Assembly (NCBI GenBank): GCA_910575585.1 | Contig: CAJTGF010000001.1 | Location: forward strand, 186,197 to 250,196 | DNA length: 64,000 nt | Direction: 5' to 3' | DNA from: Clostridiaceae bacterium | Lineage (GTDB): Bacteria > Bacillota > Clostridia > Lachnospirales > Lachnospiraceae | In this document: positions 17,462 to 25,785 of the stretch, piece after piece | How the letters are laid out: the number at the start of each line of letters is the position of its first letter | Position numbering within the stretch: the stretch's first letter is position 1 | The notes under the pieces: generated by a model | Told to the model about the DNA's origin: nothing | Database searches by the model: none | What the model saw: only the letters and a program-made list of their open reading frames with translations | Made by a program: the position numbers and the translations under genes

Positions 17462-18958
17462 GTGAAAAAAGGACAGATTTATACAGGGATCGTGGAAAAA
17501 ATGGAATTTCCCAACAGGGGGATCGTTTACATAGACGGAGAAAAGGCGGTTGTAAAAAACGGGCTTCCGGGCCAGGAGATCACGTTTGTGGTCAACAAGA
17601 AGAGAAACGGAAGATGTGAGGGGCGGATCTTGAAGTTGGAAAGTCCGTCGCCGCTGGAGACTTTCGAAAACCGATGTCCCCATTTCGGCGTCTGCGGCGG
17701 ATGTCTGATGCAGAGCATCCCCTATAAGGAGCAGCTTCGCATCAAAGAAGAACAGGTGAGAGCCCTTGTGGGGCAGGTGGAGGAGATAAAACCCAGTCCC
17801 ATATGGGAGGGATACCGCAACAAGATGGAATTTTCTTTTGGGGATGAGGTAAAGGGCGGCCCTCTGGCCCTTGGGATGCATCGGAGGGGGAGTTTTCATG
17901 ATGTGGTCAACGCGGACTTCTGCCGCATCACCCACATGGATTTTACCCGGATCCTTTCCGCGACCAGGGAATATTTTGCGGAACGGCAGATCCCGTTTTA
18001 TAAAAAGCTGCAGCATGAGGGGTATCTGCGCCATCTGCTGGTCCGCCGGGCGGTGAAGACTGGGGAGATTCTGGCTGCTCTTGTGACGTCGGGGCAGACG
18101 GGACTTCTTAAGGATCAGGGGATGGAGGAGCGGGAGTTGTTGGAGGGGTGGAAGGAACGTTTGTTGGCGCTCCCTGTTGAAGGCGCATTTGCCGGAATTC
18201 TCCATATCCGCAATGACAGTCTGGCGGATGTGGTCCAGAGTGATGGGACCACAGTGCTGTTTGGGCAGGACTTTTTTTATGAGGAGCTTTTAGGGCTGCG
18301 GTTTAAGATCTCTCCCTTTTCATTTTTCCAGACCAATTCTTTGGGGGCCGAGGTTTTGTACCGAACGGTCAGGGAGTATGTGGGGGAGACGCAAGGGAAG
18401 GTGATCTTTGATCTATACAGCGGCACCGGGACCATTGCCCAGATCTTGGCGCCTGTGGCGAAATCGGTGGTGGGCGTGGAGATCGTGGAGGAGGCGGTGG
18501 AGGCGGCCAGGGAAAACGCTTCCAGGAACGGCCTTGAAACCTGCCGGTTTATTGCCGGGGACGTGATGAAGGTTGTGGAGGAGTTGGAGGAGAAGCCGGA
18601 TGTGATTGTGCTGGATCCGCCCAGGGACGGGATTCATCCGAAGGCTCTTAAGAAGATCATTGCGTTTGGGGTGGAGCGGATGGTGTATATTTCTTGTAAG
18701 GCTACCAGTTTGGTGAGGGATCTGGAAGTGCTTTTGGAAAATGGGTATCGGGTGGAGAGGAGTTGTTGTGTGGATCTGTTTCCTTCTACGGGGAATATAG
18801 AGACGGTATGTTTATTGTCCAAACTTCATTCAGACCAACATATCGAGGTTGAGCTTCAGATGGACGAGCTTGATTTGACGGTTGCGGAGAGCAAAGCTAC
18901 TTATGAGGAAATCAAAGATTATGTGTTGGAGCATACAGGATTGGAAATTACGAAGTAA
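17462..18958 (+). CDS. rlmD: 23S rRNA (uracil-5-)-methyltransferase RlmD/RumA family
   Basis: Methylates a uracil C5 in 23S rRNA (or tRNA) using SAM. The 498-residue protein has an N-terminal TRAM domain, four Fe-S cysteines in CPHFGVCGGCLMQ with a downstream Cys, the SAM motif FDLYSGTGTIAQ, LDPPRDGIHP, and the catalytic Cys in YISCKATSLVRDL. GTG 17462 follows GGAAGGG. The C-terminal extension AESKATYEEIKDYVLEHTGL resembles an extension I recall from Lachnospiraceae homologues, where it continues for about 60 more residues; here it stops abruptly and the DNA turns AT-rich, suggesting a recombination junction near 18950. The catalytic core is complete. Confidence 0.88.
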   Translation: MKKGQIYTGIVEKMEFPNRGIVYIDGEKAVVKNGLPGQEITFVVNKKRNGRCEGRILKLESPSPLETFENRCPHFGVCGGCLMQSIPYKEQLRIKEEQVRALVGQVEEIKPSPIWEGYRNKMEFSFGDEVKGGPLALGMHRRGSFHDVVNADFCRITHMDFTRILSATREYFAERQIPFYKKLQHEGYLRHLLVRRAVKTGEILAALVTSGQTGLLKDQGMEERELLEGWKERLLALPVEGAFAGILHIRNDSLADVVQSDGTTVLFGQDFFYEELLGLRFKISPFSFFQTNSLGAEVLYRTVREYVGETQGKVIFDLYSGTGTIAQILAPVAKSVVGVEIVEEAVEAARENASRNGLETCRFIAGDVMKVVEELEEKPDVIVLDPPRDGIHPKALKKIIAFGVERMVYISCKATSLVRDLEVLLENGYRVERSCCVDLFPSTGNIETVCLLSKLHSDQHIEVELQMDELDLTVAESKATYEEIKDYVLEHTGLEITK

Positions 18959-18959
18959 T

Positions 18960-19207
18960 AAAATTAGAACTAAATTGATTGTGGAAGAATTAGAAGATAT
19001 AGTGAGTGATTTGAGTGGAGATAGCAAAATAAAAGTTCAAAGTTTTATTAAAAAAATAAAATCATTTTGCGGAGATATGTTTTAAGATCATATGCATGTG
19101 GAGAATGTGTGACTCTTGAGCAACCGAAACCAAATATCCATGTGAGACCGAGTATGGATGACTACTACAGGATCAAGAAAGAGGGTAATAATAACGAATA
19201 GCCAATT
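18960..19207 (+). other. AT-rich decayed segment
   Basis: Between rlmD and the Rpn remnant the base composition drops sharply. Two unsupported fragments read open: one ending in FIKKIKSFCGDMF at 19085, another ending in SMDDYYRIKKEGNNNE about 19200. Neither has a start with a ribosome site and neither is recognised. They look like 3' pieces of foreign genes. Confidence 0.35.
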
Positions 19208-19953
19208 TTGGCAAAGACGAAACACAAGAAGCTGGTTAAAATTGAAATTGTAGAGCACAGGACATTTACAGCGGAGGCGGTCGGAGACAAGACCAGTATA
19301 CTTGATATCCGTGCAGTAGCCGCAGACGGTACAAGGATTAACATTGAAGTCCAGCTCCGGGATTATGGGAACATGGACAGGCGGAGTCTTTTCTATTGGA
19401 GCAGGGAGTTTGCAAGCGGTCTGGACAAGGGAGATGATTACAGCCAGTTAGCCAAGGTGATAGCGATCAACATCGTAAACTTTGAAGCCGTGAGTGTGGA
19501 TGATTTCCTACGGTATTCCATCTCTGGGAGGATACTCATAAGGACTGCCTTTTGACAGATGCTCTGGAGATTCACTTCATTGATGTAAAGAAGTTCAATG
19601 CTCTGCCGGAAAAGGACATTAAGAATGATTCGCTGCACAGGTGGCTGACGTTTTTTGACCAGAACATTTCAGATGATATGTTGAAGGAGTTGATGGACAT
19701 GGATGCCGCGATTTATAAGGCTAATGAAAAGATGACATTTCTGGCTAATGATAAGGAAGTGCTACGGTTATATAATATGCGTGAAATGGCACAGATTGAT
19801 TATAACAGTGGAATGCGAAAGGCAAAGGTAGAAGGCAAAATAGAGAGGAATATTGAAATTGCCCAGAATATGATAGCGGATGGCGAGCCTATAGAAAAGA
19901 TTATCAGATATACTGGACTCACGAAAAAGAGCATAGAGAATTTAAAAGCTTGA
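19208..19953 (+). pseudogene. Rpn family nuclease/transposase (PD-(D/E)XK), frameshifted and N-truncated
   Basis: Two adjoining frames encode successive parts of one Rpn/RpnC-type protein. The first (to 19555) has the nuclease core TSILDIRAVAADGTRINIEVQ and MDRRSLFYWSREFASGL; the second (from 19552) has [14 protein letters not shown] and a C-terminal helical region. In a third frame at about 19506-19550 the expected join [17 protein letters not shown] is readable, showing a frameshift near 19505. The N-terminal segment of about 50 residues that normally precedes is missing, and the frame begins at TTG 19208 without a ribosome site. Rpn proteins are recombination-promoting DNA nucleases found in many copies in clostridia. 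Confidence 0.78.
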
Positions 19954-20118
19954 CTGATGCAGACGAAGAACGAAGCGGATCGCGTATTTTCAACATTTTC
20001 TATAATATATAAGGTGTAACAATAGGCGCCCCACCCCAAAAAACATCATGGAATAATTTACCGGCTGCAACAAGAACGTATGTTTGGTATTCTATAGCTA
20101 CAGGAGGTGAACATACGT

Positions 20119-20540
20119 TTGAAAAAGATCATATTCCACATTGACGTAAATTCAGCCTTCCTTTCCTGGGAGGCTGTTTATCGTCTGGCCCACAAAGGGG
20201 GAAAACAGGGGAAGCGATCTGGGAGGCTAAGATGAAATGTCCGGGCTTGGTGGTGGCGCCCCCAAACTATGGCTTGTATGAAAGATGCTCCGCAGCATTT
20301 ATGGAAATCCTACGGGAGACTGGAAGGGTCATGCCCTTGATGCTGAAGATTGAAGATGAGGACGGCCAGATTAGGACCATCAGGGAGATCAAGGTCCGTT
20401 CCCAGGAGAAAAAATGTATGCCGGGGTTCCCTTCCTTGCATATGACTGCACGCTGTTTGCCTGGAACCAGGAAATACGAGCATGGCTCATCTATTATCAG
20501 ACGGAAAGCCGGTGGGTATTGAATATCCCATAACCGCATC
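20119..20540 (+). pseudogene. Y-family DNA polymerase (DinB-like) remnant with its downstream partner
   Basis: After a good CAGGAGGTGA site, TTG 20119 begins KKIIFHIDVNSAFLSWEAV, the first catalytic strand of Y-family polymerases (metal Asp in HIDVNSAF). The frame ends after 37 codons. A second frame then reads KCPGLVVAPPNYGLYERCSAAFMEILRE, matching the region normally near residue 75-100. After this the text jumps to KIEDEDGQIRTIREIKV and, in yet another frame, CTLFAWNQEIRAWLIYYQTESRWVLN. That resembles the small conserved gene often found just after such polymerases in Lachnospiraceae. So the gene pair has lost most of the polymerase and is frameshifted. Confidence 0.72.
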
Positions 20541-20547
20541 CCAAAGC

Positions 20548-20595
20548 AAAAAAAGTGTAAAGCTCTGTTACAGCCCAGAAGCTTTACACTTTTTC
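20548..20595. terminator. Bidirectional terminator
   Basis: AAAAGTGTAAAGC (20551-20563) and GCTTTACACTTTT (20581-20593) are perfect complements, with A-rich sequence before and T-rich after. It serves the DUF378 gene on the minus strand and the remnants on the plus strand. Confidence 0.8.
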
Positions 20596-20620
20596 TTTTC
20601 TGCGCAGATCCCTTTTAAAA

Positions 20621-20836
20621 TTAAGCGTGCATGCCGTTTCCGACCCTTCCGGTCTTTCCGAAAAAGGTCAGCAGATAGATCCCGCACAAGCCTACGGCTC
20701 CGTAGATGATCCGTGATAACCAGAAGTTGCCGAAAATAAATTCTACCAGATTAAAGTCGAAAAATCCGATAAGTCCCCAGTTGATCGCTCCGATGATCCC
20801 AATTGTAAGCGCTATTCCATCTAACATTTTGTTCAT
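20621..20836 (-). CDS. DUF378 small membrane protein
   Basis: A 71-residue protein with two membrane helices. The signature is DGIALTIGIIGAINWGLIGFF, then a short loop and IIYGAVGLCGIYLLTFF, which match DUF378 (YuzA-like). Function unknown. GGAGG lies just upstream of ATG 20836. Confidence 0.92.
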   Translation of the reverse strand: MNKMLDGIALTIGIIGAINWGLIGFFDFNLVEFIFGNFWLSRIIYGAVGLCGIYLLTFFGKTGRVGNGMHA

Positions 20837-21104
20837 AAAGAAGACCTCCTGACTTTTAAAACATCATGTGCAGATTTTTAGGTTACAACTTCACTATGCA
20901 GTATTCCCGAATGGGACGATTTTATACGCGCGCTATAGTCTGTAAACATTACCCAATTATGGATAATTGACATCAAATATGACAAAAACTATATAATTTT
21001 TGCACAGAATTGAAAAGTATGCTCAATAAATAATACAAAATATATATTAATACTGATATATATCCTCAAAATGGGAAATTTTTGTAAAAATATGCAAAAT
21101 TTTG

Positions 21105-21133
21105 TTGACGTGACGCGGGCGCAGTGGTAGAAT
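21105..21133 (+). promoter_or_regulatory. Promoter of the contractile-injection-like operon
   Basis: TTGACG (21105-21110), 17 bp, TAGAAT (21128-21133), leaving a leader of about 115 nt before the first gene. It lies in a 416-bp, strongly AT-rich intergenic stretch (20837-21252) with no ORF of note; the AT-richness contrasts with the genes on both sides. No other convincing promoter is seen until 38883, so one long transcript is likely. Confidence 0.62.
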
Positions 21134-21252
21134 ATTCTTACAATAATATTATATATGCAATAAAAATGTAACATATCACGATTTTAGCTTAAGCTATCTC
21201 CATTTGTGCATATGACAGATTAACAGAATGAAAAAGCCAGAGGGGCAAAAGA

Positions 21253-23493
21253 ATGAAAATTATCAAACAAACAAACCGAACGATTCTATTTGATGTGATC
21301 AATCCAGAGCGTTTCGATCTGATCAATCTCATGGCGGGGATCGAGCCCACAGGAAAGAGCCTGACGGATGAGAAGATCAAAGAGATCCACAGTCATCTGC
21401 TGGTACACAGTTTTGACGAGTTTCTTAAGAAATTCGCGCCTACGATCTACAGCTATTTTGACGCGGAGAGCAAACGGATGGTGTATACGCTGGAACGGCC
21501 CATGGGTATTCCGGCGCAGTTTGTGAAAGAGATCGTGATCAACAAGAACAATAATTTCCTAAAGACGTTTATACGGCTCATCGATGAGAAGCGCAGCTCC
21601 AACAAGCCTAATGTGACTTTTAACTATGAGTCTATGCTGGAGATGCTGTCTCCCCAGAAGACCCTTAAAGATATGAAGCGTCTGAACAAGGACGTCAACT
21701 ATCTGGCTAAGGAAAGCTTGAAGCTGGAGAGCGATTCGCCGGCTAAGCTGAAACGTCTTAAGATGCTCTCCAAAAAGATCAACGAGACGGAGAGCTATTA
21801 TAATGAATTTCCCACGCAGATCGCGCTGATGATCGGGACGATTCGGGAGAATCTGGTGGCGATTGAGGCGGCAGGCCGCAAAAACGGCGGCACACCGGCT
21901 CCGGCGCTCCCCTATTTTGACGGGGAAGGCGAGATGAAGAGCTTAGCCTTTAAGCCCGGCCAGGAGGTGCCTCTTCTGGAGATGGACGACAAGGCCACAC
22001 AGCTTCTGGTCTCCGAGATCGAGGAGCGGTATGACATGATCGAACAGCGCCGGCGCAACGCCGTGGGGATCAGGGAGGAGGAAGAAAATACCGGGATCGA
22101 GAAGGTTTCCTCTCTGATGCAGGAGCTTGTGGTCTCCGCGTTTACCAATAAGATGTCCTCCAAGCTGGCCGTGATGGAGACCGGCAAAAAGGTGGAGATG
22201 TTCAACAACTACAGCGCCCTCTACAACACCTGGCAGAAGGACTTTATCAAAGTGGCCAAGCCGGTGTTTGAGCGGATCTTAGGCGTAAAGGCGTTTTTTG
22301 ACGCGTACACCCCGAAGATCAAAGGCATGGCGCCCTCGCTTTTAGTGACTAACCTGCCCATTGAGGAGCTGGTGGAATCCCAGAACATGGATAAGCTGAA
22401 GCTGTACCTGGAGACGGTGAACAACAAGACCGATTACACGGATACCATCTGGTTCGGCATTGTGCCAAGGATTGAGCTGCAGCGGGAGACTTCCCTGGAT
22501 GACTATCCCATGGAGATGACCGTGGACTTTGCGGAGAAGTGGGGTTATTCCGGAGATTATGATGACGACGATCTGGTGTTTTACTCCTCCATTGATACGC
22601 TGCAGAACCTTCTGGACGGGATCAAAAAATATAAGATCCAGACATTTTTCGGGTTTGAGACCGGGGAGGAGAGCACGTTTTCCCGGATGGCTACAGACGG
22701 AGCCGCCCCCTATATGGAGAAGGCGGAGGAGATCGCGGGCAATACCTATGACGAATACGCCATTGCCTGCTTCCCCAATATGACTATTGTTCCCGAAGAT
22801 AAGTCAAGGGTAGTCACGTCCAGAGGTGCCAGGCTTAACGAGTCGGGAGCCGTGGAGTTCCCTAAAGGTCTTGAAAATGATGTGAAATTCTGGATGAAGG
22901 GCGTTTATGTGGGGGCGGAATTTGTGGCCGCCGGGACGGTGGCGGCCTGCCAGTGTCCCAACTACTTAAAGACCTACCTAAAGAAAGTATACCCCGATTT
23001 TCCGGGAGTCAGGTTTGATCTGGAAGAGGATGAGAACGCGCTGCGGCTTCCCATCGTATTTGCCAAGGAGATATCGGGATTTACCAACGATGTGAAGGAA
23101 GAGATCGATCAGAGCAAATTCGGCTTTGTCTTCTCCTCTGACAATTATACCCTGGATGGAAAGGTGATCAGCGGCATTACGGTCATGAGCGCCAGAAGCA
23201 TGCATATGGACCGCAGGACGTACCGCAGCGTATTCCAGACCACCAGGCGCACATACATTGAGCGGATGATGGCGGCCCAGCTGCGCAACAAGGACGAGCG
23301 CAACATCCGCGCTTACTTTGAGCCCAGCGGACAGATCAGCGAGTGGATGAAGTTTGGGACCTGGGACAATTCCATCATCCGGGAAGGCGAGCGGGTAGAG
23401 CTGGAGAACATCGCGGAGGGACAGTGCGATATCCGCATTGAATCCAAGGGCGTATCCGAAAGCTTTACCATCAATATCACGGAGAACGAATAG
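21253..23493 (+). CDS. Candidate contractile-sheath protein, first gene of the locus
   Basis: A 746-residue soluble protein with no signal or membrane segment. Residues 1-130 and 130-215 are charged and helical (long stretch SPAKLKRLKMLSKKINETES), followed by a Pro-rich linker (GGTPAPALPYFDGEGE near 215-230). Residues about 300-746 form a larger alpha/beta part. The C-terminal region has YRSVFQTTRRTYIERMMAAQL near residue 655-680 and a beta-rich tail. First position, directly before a small beta-rich protein, and size equal to TssB plus TssC suggest a sheath, possibly a one-chain fusion. No diagnostic TssC motif is recognised, so the role is inference. Start 21253 follows AGAGGGG. Confidence 0.5.
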   Translation: MKIIKQTNRTILFDVINPERFDLINLMAGIEPTGKSLTDEKIKEIHSHLLVHSFDEFLKKFAPTIYSYFDAESKRMVYTLERPMGIPAQFVKEIVINKNNNFLKTFIRLIDEKRSSNKPNVTFNYESMLEMLSPQKTLKDMKRLNKDVNYLAKESLKLESDSPAKLKRLKMLSKKINETESYYNEFPTQIALMIGTIRENLVAIEAAGRKNGGTPAPALPYFDGEGEMKSLAFKPGQEVPLLEMDDKATQLLVSEIEERYDMIEQRRRNAVGIREEEENTGIEKVSSLMQELVVSAFTNKMSSKLAVMETGKKVEMFNNYSALYNTWQKDFIKVAKPVFERILGVKAFFDAYTPKIKGMAPSLLVTNLPIEELVESQNMDKLKLYLETVNNKTDYTDTIWFGIVPRIELQRETSLDDYPMEMTVDFAEKWGYSGDYDDDDLVFYSSIDTLQNLLDGIKKYKIQTFFGFETGEESTFSRMATDGAAPYMEKAEEIAGNTYDEYAIACFPNMTIVPEDKSRVVTSRGARLNESGAVEFPKGLENDVKFWMKGVYVGAEFVAAGTVAACQCPNYLKTYLKKVYPDFPGVRFDLEEDENALRLPIVFAKEISGFTNDVKEEIDQSKFGFVFSSDNYTLDGKVISGITVMSARSMHMDRRTYRSVFQTTRRTYIERMMAAQLRNKDERNIRAYFEPSGQISEWMKFGTWDNSIIREGERVELENIAEGQCDIRIESKGVSESFTINITENE

Positions 23494-23578
23494 ATTGGCA
23501 GTAAGGTTGTTAGCCCTGTTTATGAAATTCGGCAGAGAGATAAAAACGAAATTTAAAGAGAGAAGGAAGGGGATTCAA

Positions 23579-23992
23579 ATGGCATTATCAACAGTGCAGG
23601 CAAACAGCCTGAAAATTGCGGACATTGCGGAGATCACAGAGGGTATTTCCTATGTGGAGTTTACATCTGTTATCGACGAACATTCCTATGCGCGTTCCGC
23701 AGACATTTACTGCACTCTGGTGATCAAGGGAGTGCTCAACATGGACTCCACCAAGAAGATCCTTGGTGACGAATCCAAAAAGATGCTGGAGTGGTCTTTG
23801 GTAGCGTCCAACAGCGCGGACTGCTACAAGGCAGTGGAAGTTTCCTATACCCACAACGACGTAACTACCAAATACAAATTCAGCCACGCTTTCCCGGTTT
23901 CCTATAAAGAGGAGAACGCGGATCAGGAGAAGAGATTTACGCTGGTGGTAAGACAGAAGAAAGACCGTCTGGCGGATATTGTAGTAGAGTAA
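23579..23992 (+). CDS. Candidate tube (Hcp/gp19-like) protein
   Basis: A 137-residue, mostly beta-strand protein. The start is ATG 23579, after GGAAGGGG. The middle reads DIYCTLVIKGVLNMDSTKKIL, then WSLVASNSADCYKAVEVSY and TKYKFSHAFPVSYKEE, a strand-helix-strand order and size like Hcp tube proteins. It has no signal peptide. The gene lies 85 nt after the sheath candidate, is well separated (187 nt) from the next gene, and is followed by an mRNA hairpin, which fits a protein needed in many copies. The call is inference from context and fold impression. Confidence 0.45.
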   Translation: MALSTVQANSLKIADIAEITEGISYVEFTSVIDEHSYARSADIYCTLVIKGVLNMDSTKKILGDESKKMLEWSLVASNSADCYKAVEVSYTHNDVTTKYKFSHAFPVSYKEENADQEKRFTLVVRQKKDRLADIVVE

Positions 23993-24061
23993 GAAGCGCC
24001 ACAGCCGGACATACATATCAGGGCTAATAATGAAAGAATTAAATAACTGACGGTTAACACG

Positions 24062-24091
24062 GGAGAGGATTGTGCAGTACGGATTCTCTCC
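24062..24091 (+). other. mRNA hairpin after the tube candidate
   Basis: GGAGAGGAT (24062-24070) pairs with ATTCTCTCC (24083-24091) with one G-U. No U-tract follows, so it is more likely a 3'-end stabiliser or partial terminator separating the abundant tube/sheath message from the rest of the operon. Confidence 0.35.
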
Positions 24092-24179
24092 TGACGTGTA
24101 ACTACGCGCTTTGCAGGCTTCCTATCTGCTTAATACCAGAGGGAGGCTGCGGAGGCGCGGAAGTAGATGGGAGGGCCAT

Positions 24180-24629
24180 ATGGCAGATCAGAGTAGGGTG
24201 ATCCTTTTCCTGGTGATCTCCGTGATCGCGTTGTGGGGGATCGTAATCTGTCTCGTTGCTGTTCATATTGTGGGATTCCTGAAAAAACGGGTCCGGATAA
24301 AGGCCCTGGTCCTGGACGGCCAGGGAGGGGTCCGGGACGAATATGAATTGGGAAAACAAAAAGAATTGCTGATTGGGAAATCTACGCCTGCAAATCTGGT
24401 GAATATTGATTTTACCGATTCGGCCTATGCCGGTTCCATTGAGGAGGAACACGCGTCCCTTGTCCGTTACGGGACATATTGGTATGTCTGCGCCAAGGCG
24501 GACAACGGTATGGTGGGGCTGCGGCAGAAAGGCGGGGATACGGTATATAAACTGCGGAGAAATATCCCGTACCGGATCCAATGCGGCGATATTATCTATA
24601 TATCTTATGAAAAAATTATCATCCAATAA
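24180..24629 (+). CDS. Membrane-anchored FHA-like domain protein
   Basis: A 149-residue protein. Residues 6-31 form one membrane helix (ILFLVISVIALWGIVICLVAV), followed by a basic stretch and an FHA-like fold: KELLIGKSTPANLVNIDF, then GSIEEEHASLVRYGTYWYV. The usual FHA Gly-Arg is Gly-Lys here and the Ser-x-x-His is kept as SIEEEH, so phosphothreonine binding may be weakened. ATG 24180 follows GGGAGGG. Position before a second FHA protein and two PP2C-like proteins suggests a phospho-switch, as in type VI systems (Fha). Confidence 0.75.
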   Translation: MADQSRVILFLVISVIALWGIVICLVAVHIVGFLKKRVRIKALVLDGQGGVRDEYELGKQKELLIGKSTPANLVNIDFTDSAYAGSIEEEHASLVRYGTYWYVCAKADNGMVGLRQKGGDTVYKLRRNIPYRIQCGDIIYISYEKIIIQ

Positions 24630-24659
24630 CCTGGGACGCGGAAGGAAACGGGGATTGAC

Positions 24660-25169
24660 ATGGGTTTGATCAGATGTGAAAACGGACATTTATTTAGCGA
24701 AAAGCGGTATGGGACCATCTGCCCCTATTGCAGCACGGCTGTCAACATAGCCAGGAAGAAGGGGGAGGATGTGGACGGTATCCTGAAAGATACCACCTAT
24801 CTGGAGGAGCTGGAGGTAATGCATCCTGTGGTCGGGTGGCTGGTGTGCATTGAGGGTCCGTCTAAGGGCAAGGATTACCGGATGATCGCGGAGAAAAATT
24901 TTATCGGCAGAAGCCCGGAGATGGACATACGGATCCTGGGGGACAACACGATCTCCTATAAGAATCACGCCATCGTTTCCTATGACGGAAAAAAGAGAGC
25001 CACATTTTTGCTGCCCGGCGACGCCCAGGGGTTAGTGTATTTAAATGGGGAGGCTGTCTATGCGCCTGCGCAGCTGGAGGCGTTTGACCAGATCGAGCTG
25101 GGAAAGAGCAAGCTTTTGTATATCCCTCTGTGCGGGGCCAATTTTGAGTGGGAAGAGGAAGATGAGTAG
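24660..25169 (+). CDS. Zinc-ribbon plus FHA domain protein
   Basis: A 169-residue soluble protein. The N-terminus has a zinc-ribbon-like pattern, CENGHLFSEKRYGTICPYC (residues 6-24). The FHA domain follows at about 60-150, with the canonical FIGRSPEMDIRI near residue 80 and ISYKNHAIVSYDG, so phosphothreonine recognition looks intact. It ends in an acidic tail. The stop overlaps the next start by 8 nt, indicating translational coupling to the PP2C-like protein. In type VI systems such FHA proteins sit in a kinase/phosphatase post-translational switch; no kinase is visible in this window. Confidence 0.85.
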   Translation: MGLIRCENGHLFSEKRYGTICPYCSTAVNIARKKGEDVDGILKDTTYLEELEVMHPVVGWLVCIEGPSKGKDYRMIAEKNFIGRSPEMDIRILGDNTISYKNHAIVSYDGKKRATFLLPGDAQGLVYLNGEAVYAPAQLEAFDQIELGKSKLLYIPLCGANFEWEEEDE

Positions 25170-25743
25170 ACGTTACGGCAATGCCCAGACCATAGGCAGC
25201 AATGTGACCCAGAACACCTATTTTATGACAAAACAGGTGGGGCAGGGGTTTTTTGCCGTGCTGGCCGACGGTACCATTGACAGCGTCACAGGGGCCTACG
25301 CCGCGATCCTGGCCTGCGAGACCATTGCCAAGGGGTTTGTATCTCTGGAGGATGTAGAAGGGCAGCTTGAGAAACAGTTTGCCAGGGCGGCGGCTGTGAT
25401 GAACGAAAGGCTGTACAAGGGGCGGCAGCCCAGGGTGTCGGTCCTGGCAGCCTGCTTTGTGGGAAATTCCATGGTTTACCGCAGTGTGGGGGATCTGTCT
25501 GTTGTGCTCTGTGGCAGCCGCGGGCTGACGGTGAACCAGGAGGAGTCCGGGCAGATGGACGTTAAAGGCGCCACCACGCTGCTGTGCAGCCAGGGGGTGT
25601 GGCAGGCTCTGGCGGAGATGGACATTGAGAAGCTTTTGTCAGGGAGGAAACATCCTTATGACAAGGCGCAGAATATAATAGAAGCGGTGAACCGCAGAAA
25701 TCTAAAGGATCAAAAAAGCGCATTGGCGGTGATCGTGGCGTAA
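25162..25743 (+). CDS. Degenerate PP2C-like phosphatase domain protein
   Basis: A 193-residue protein with the order of a PP2C domain but short (usual about 240). The segment GQGFFAVLADGTIDSVTGAYAA resembles the VADGMGG motif, and SALAVIVA at the end resembles the last DNAT strand. The first metal motif is NVTQNT rather than ED, and the last is DQKS, so at least some metal ligands seem lost. It may bind rather than dephosphorylate. Start ATG 25162 is coupled to the upstream FHA gene; the longer reading to 25045 lacks a site. Confidence 0.7.
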   Translation: MSRRYGNAQTIGSNVTQNTYFMTKQVGQGFFAVLADGTIDSVTGAYAAILACETIAKGFVSLEDVEGQLEKQFARAAAVMNERLYKGRQPRVSVLAACFVGNSMVYRSVGDLSVVLCGSRGLTVNQEESGQMDVKGATTLLCSQGVWQALAEMDIEKLLSGRKHPYDKAQNIIEAVNRRNLKDQKSALAVIVA

Positions 25744-25785
25744 TAGGCGCTGCTTTCATGGCGGATGGAGATATGAGGTAGCCAT

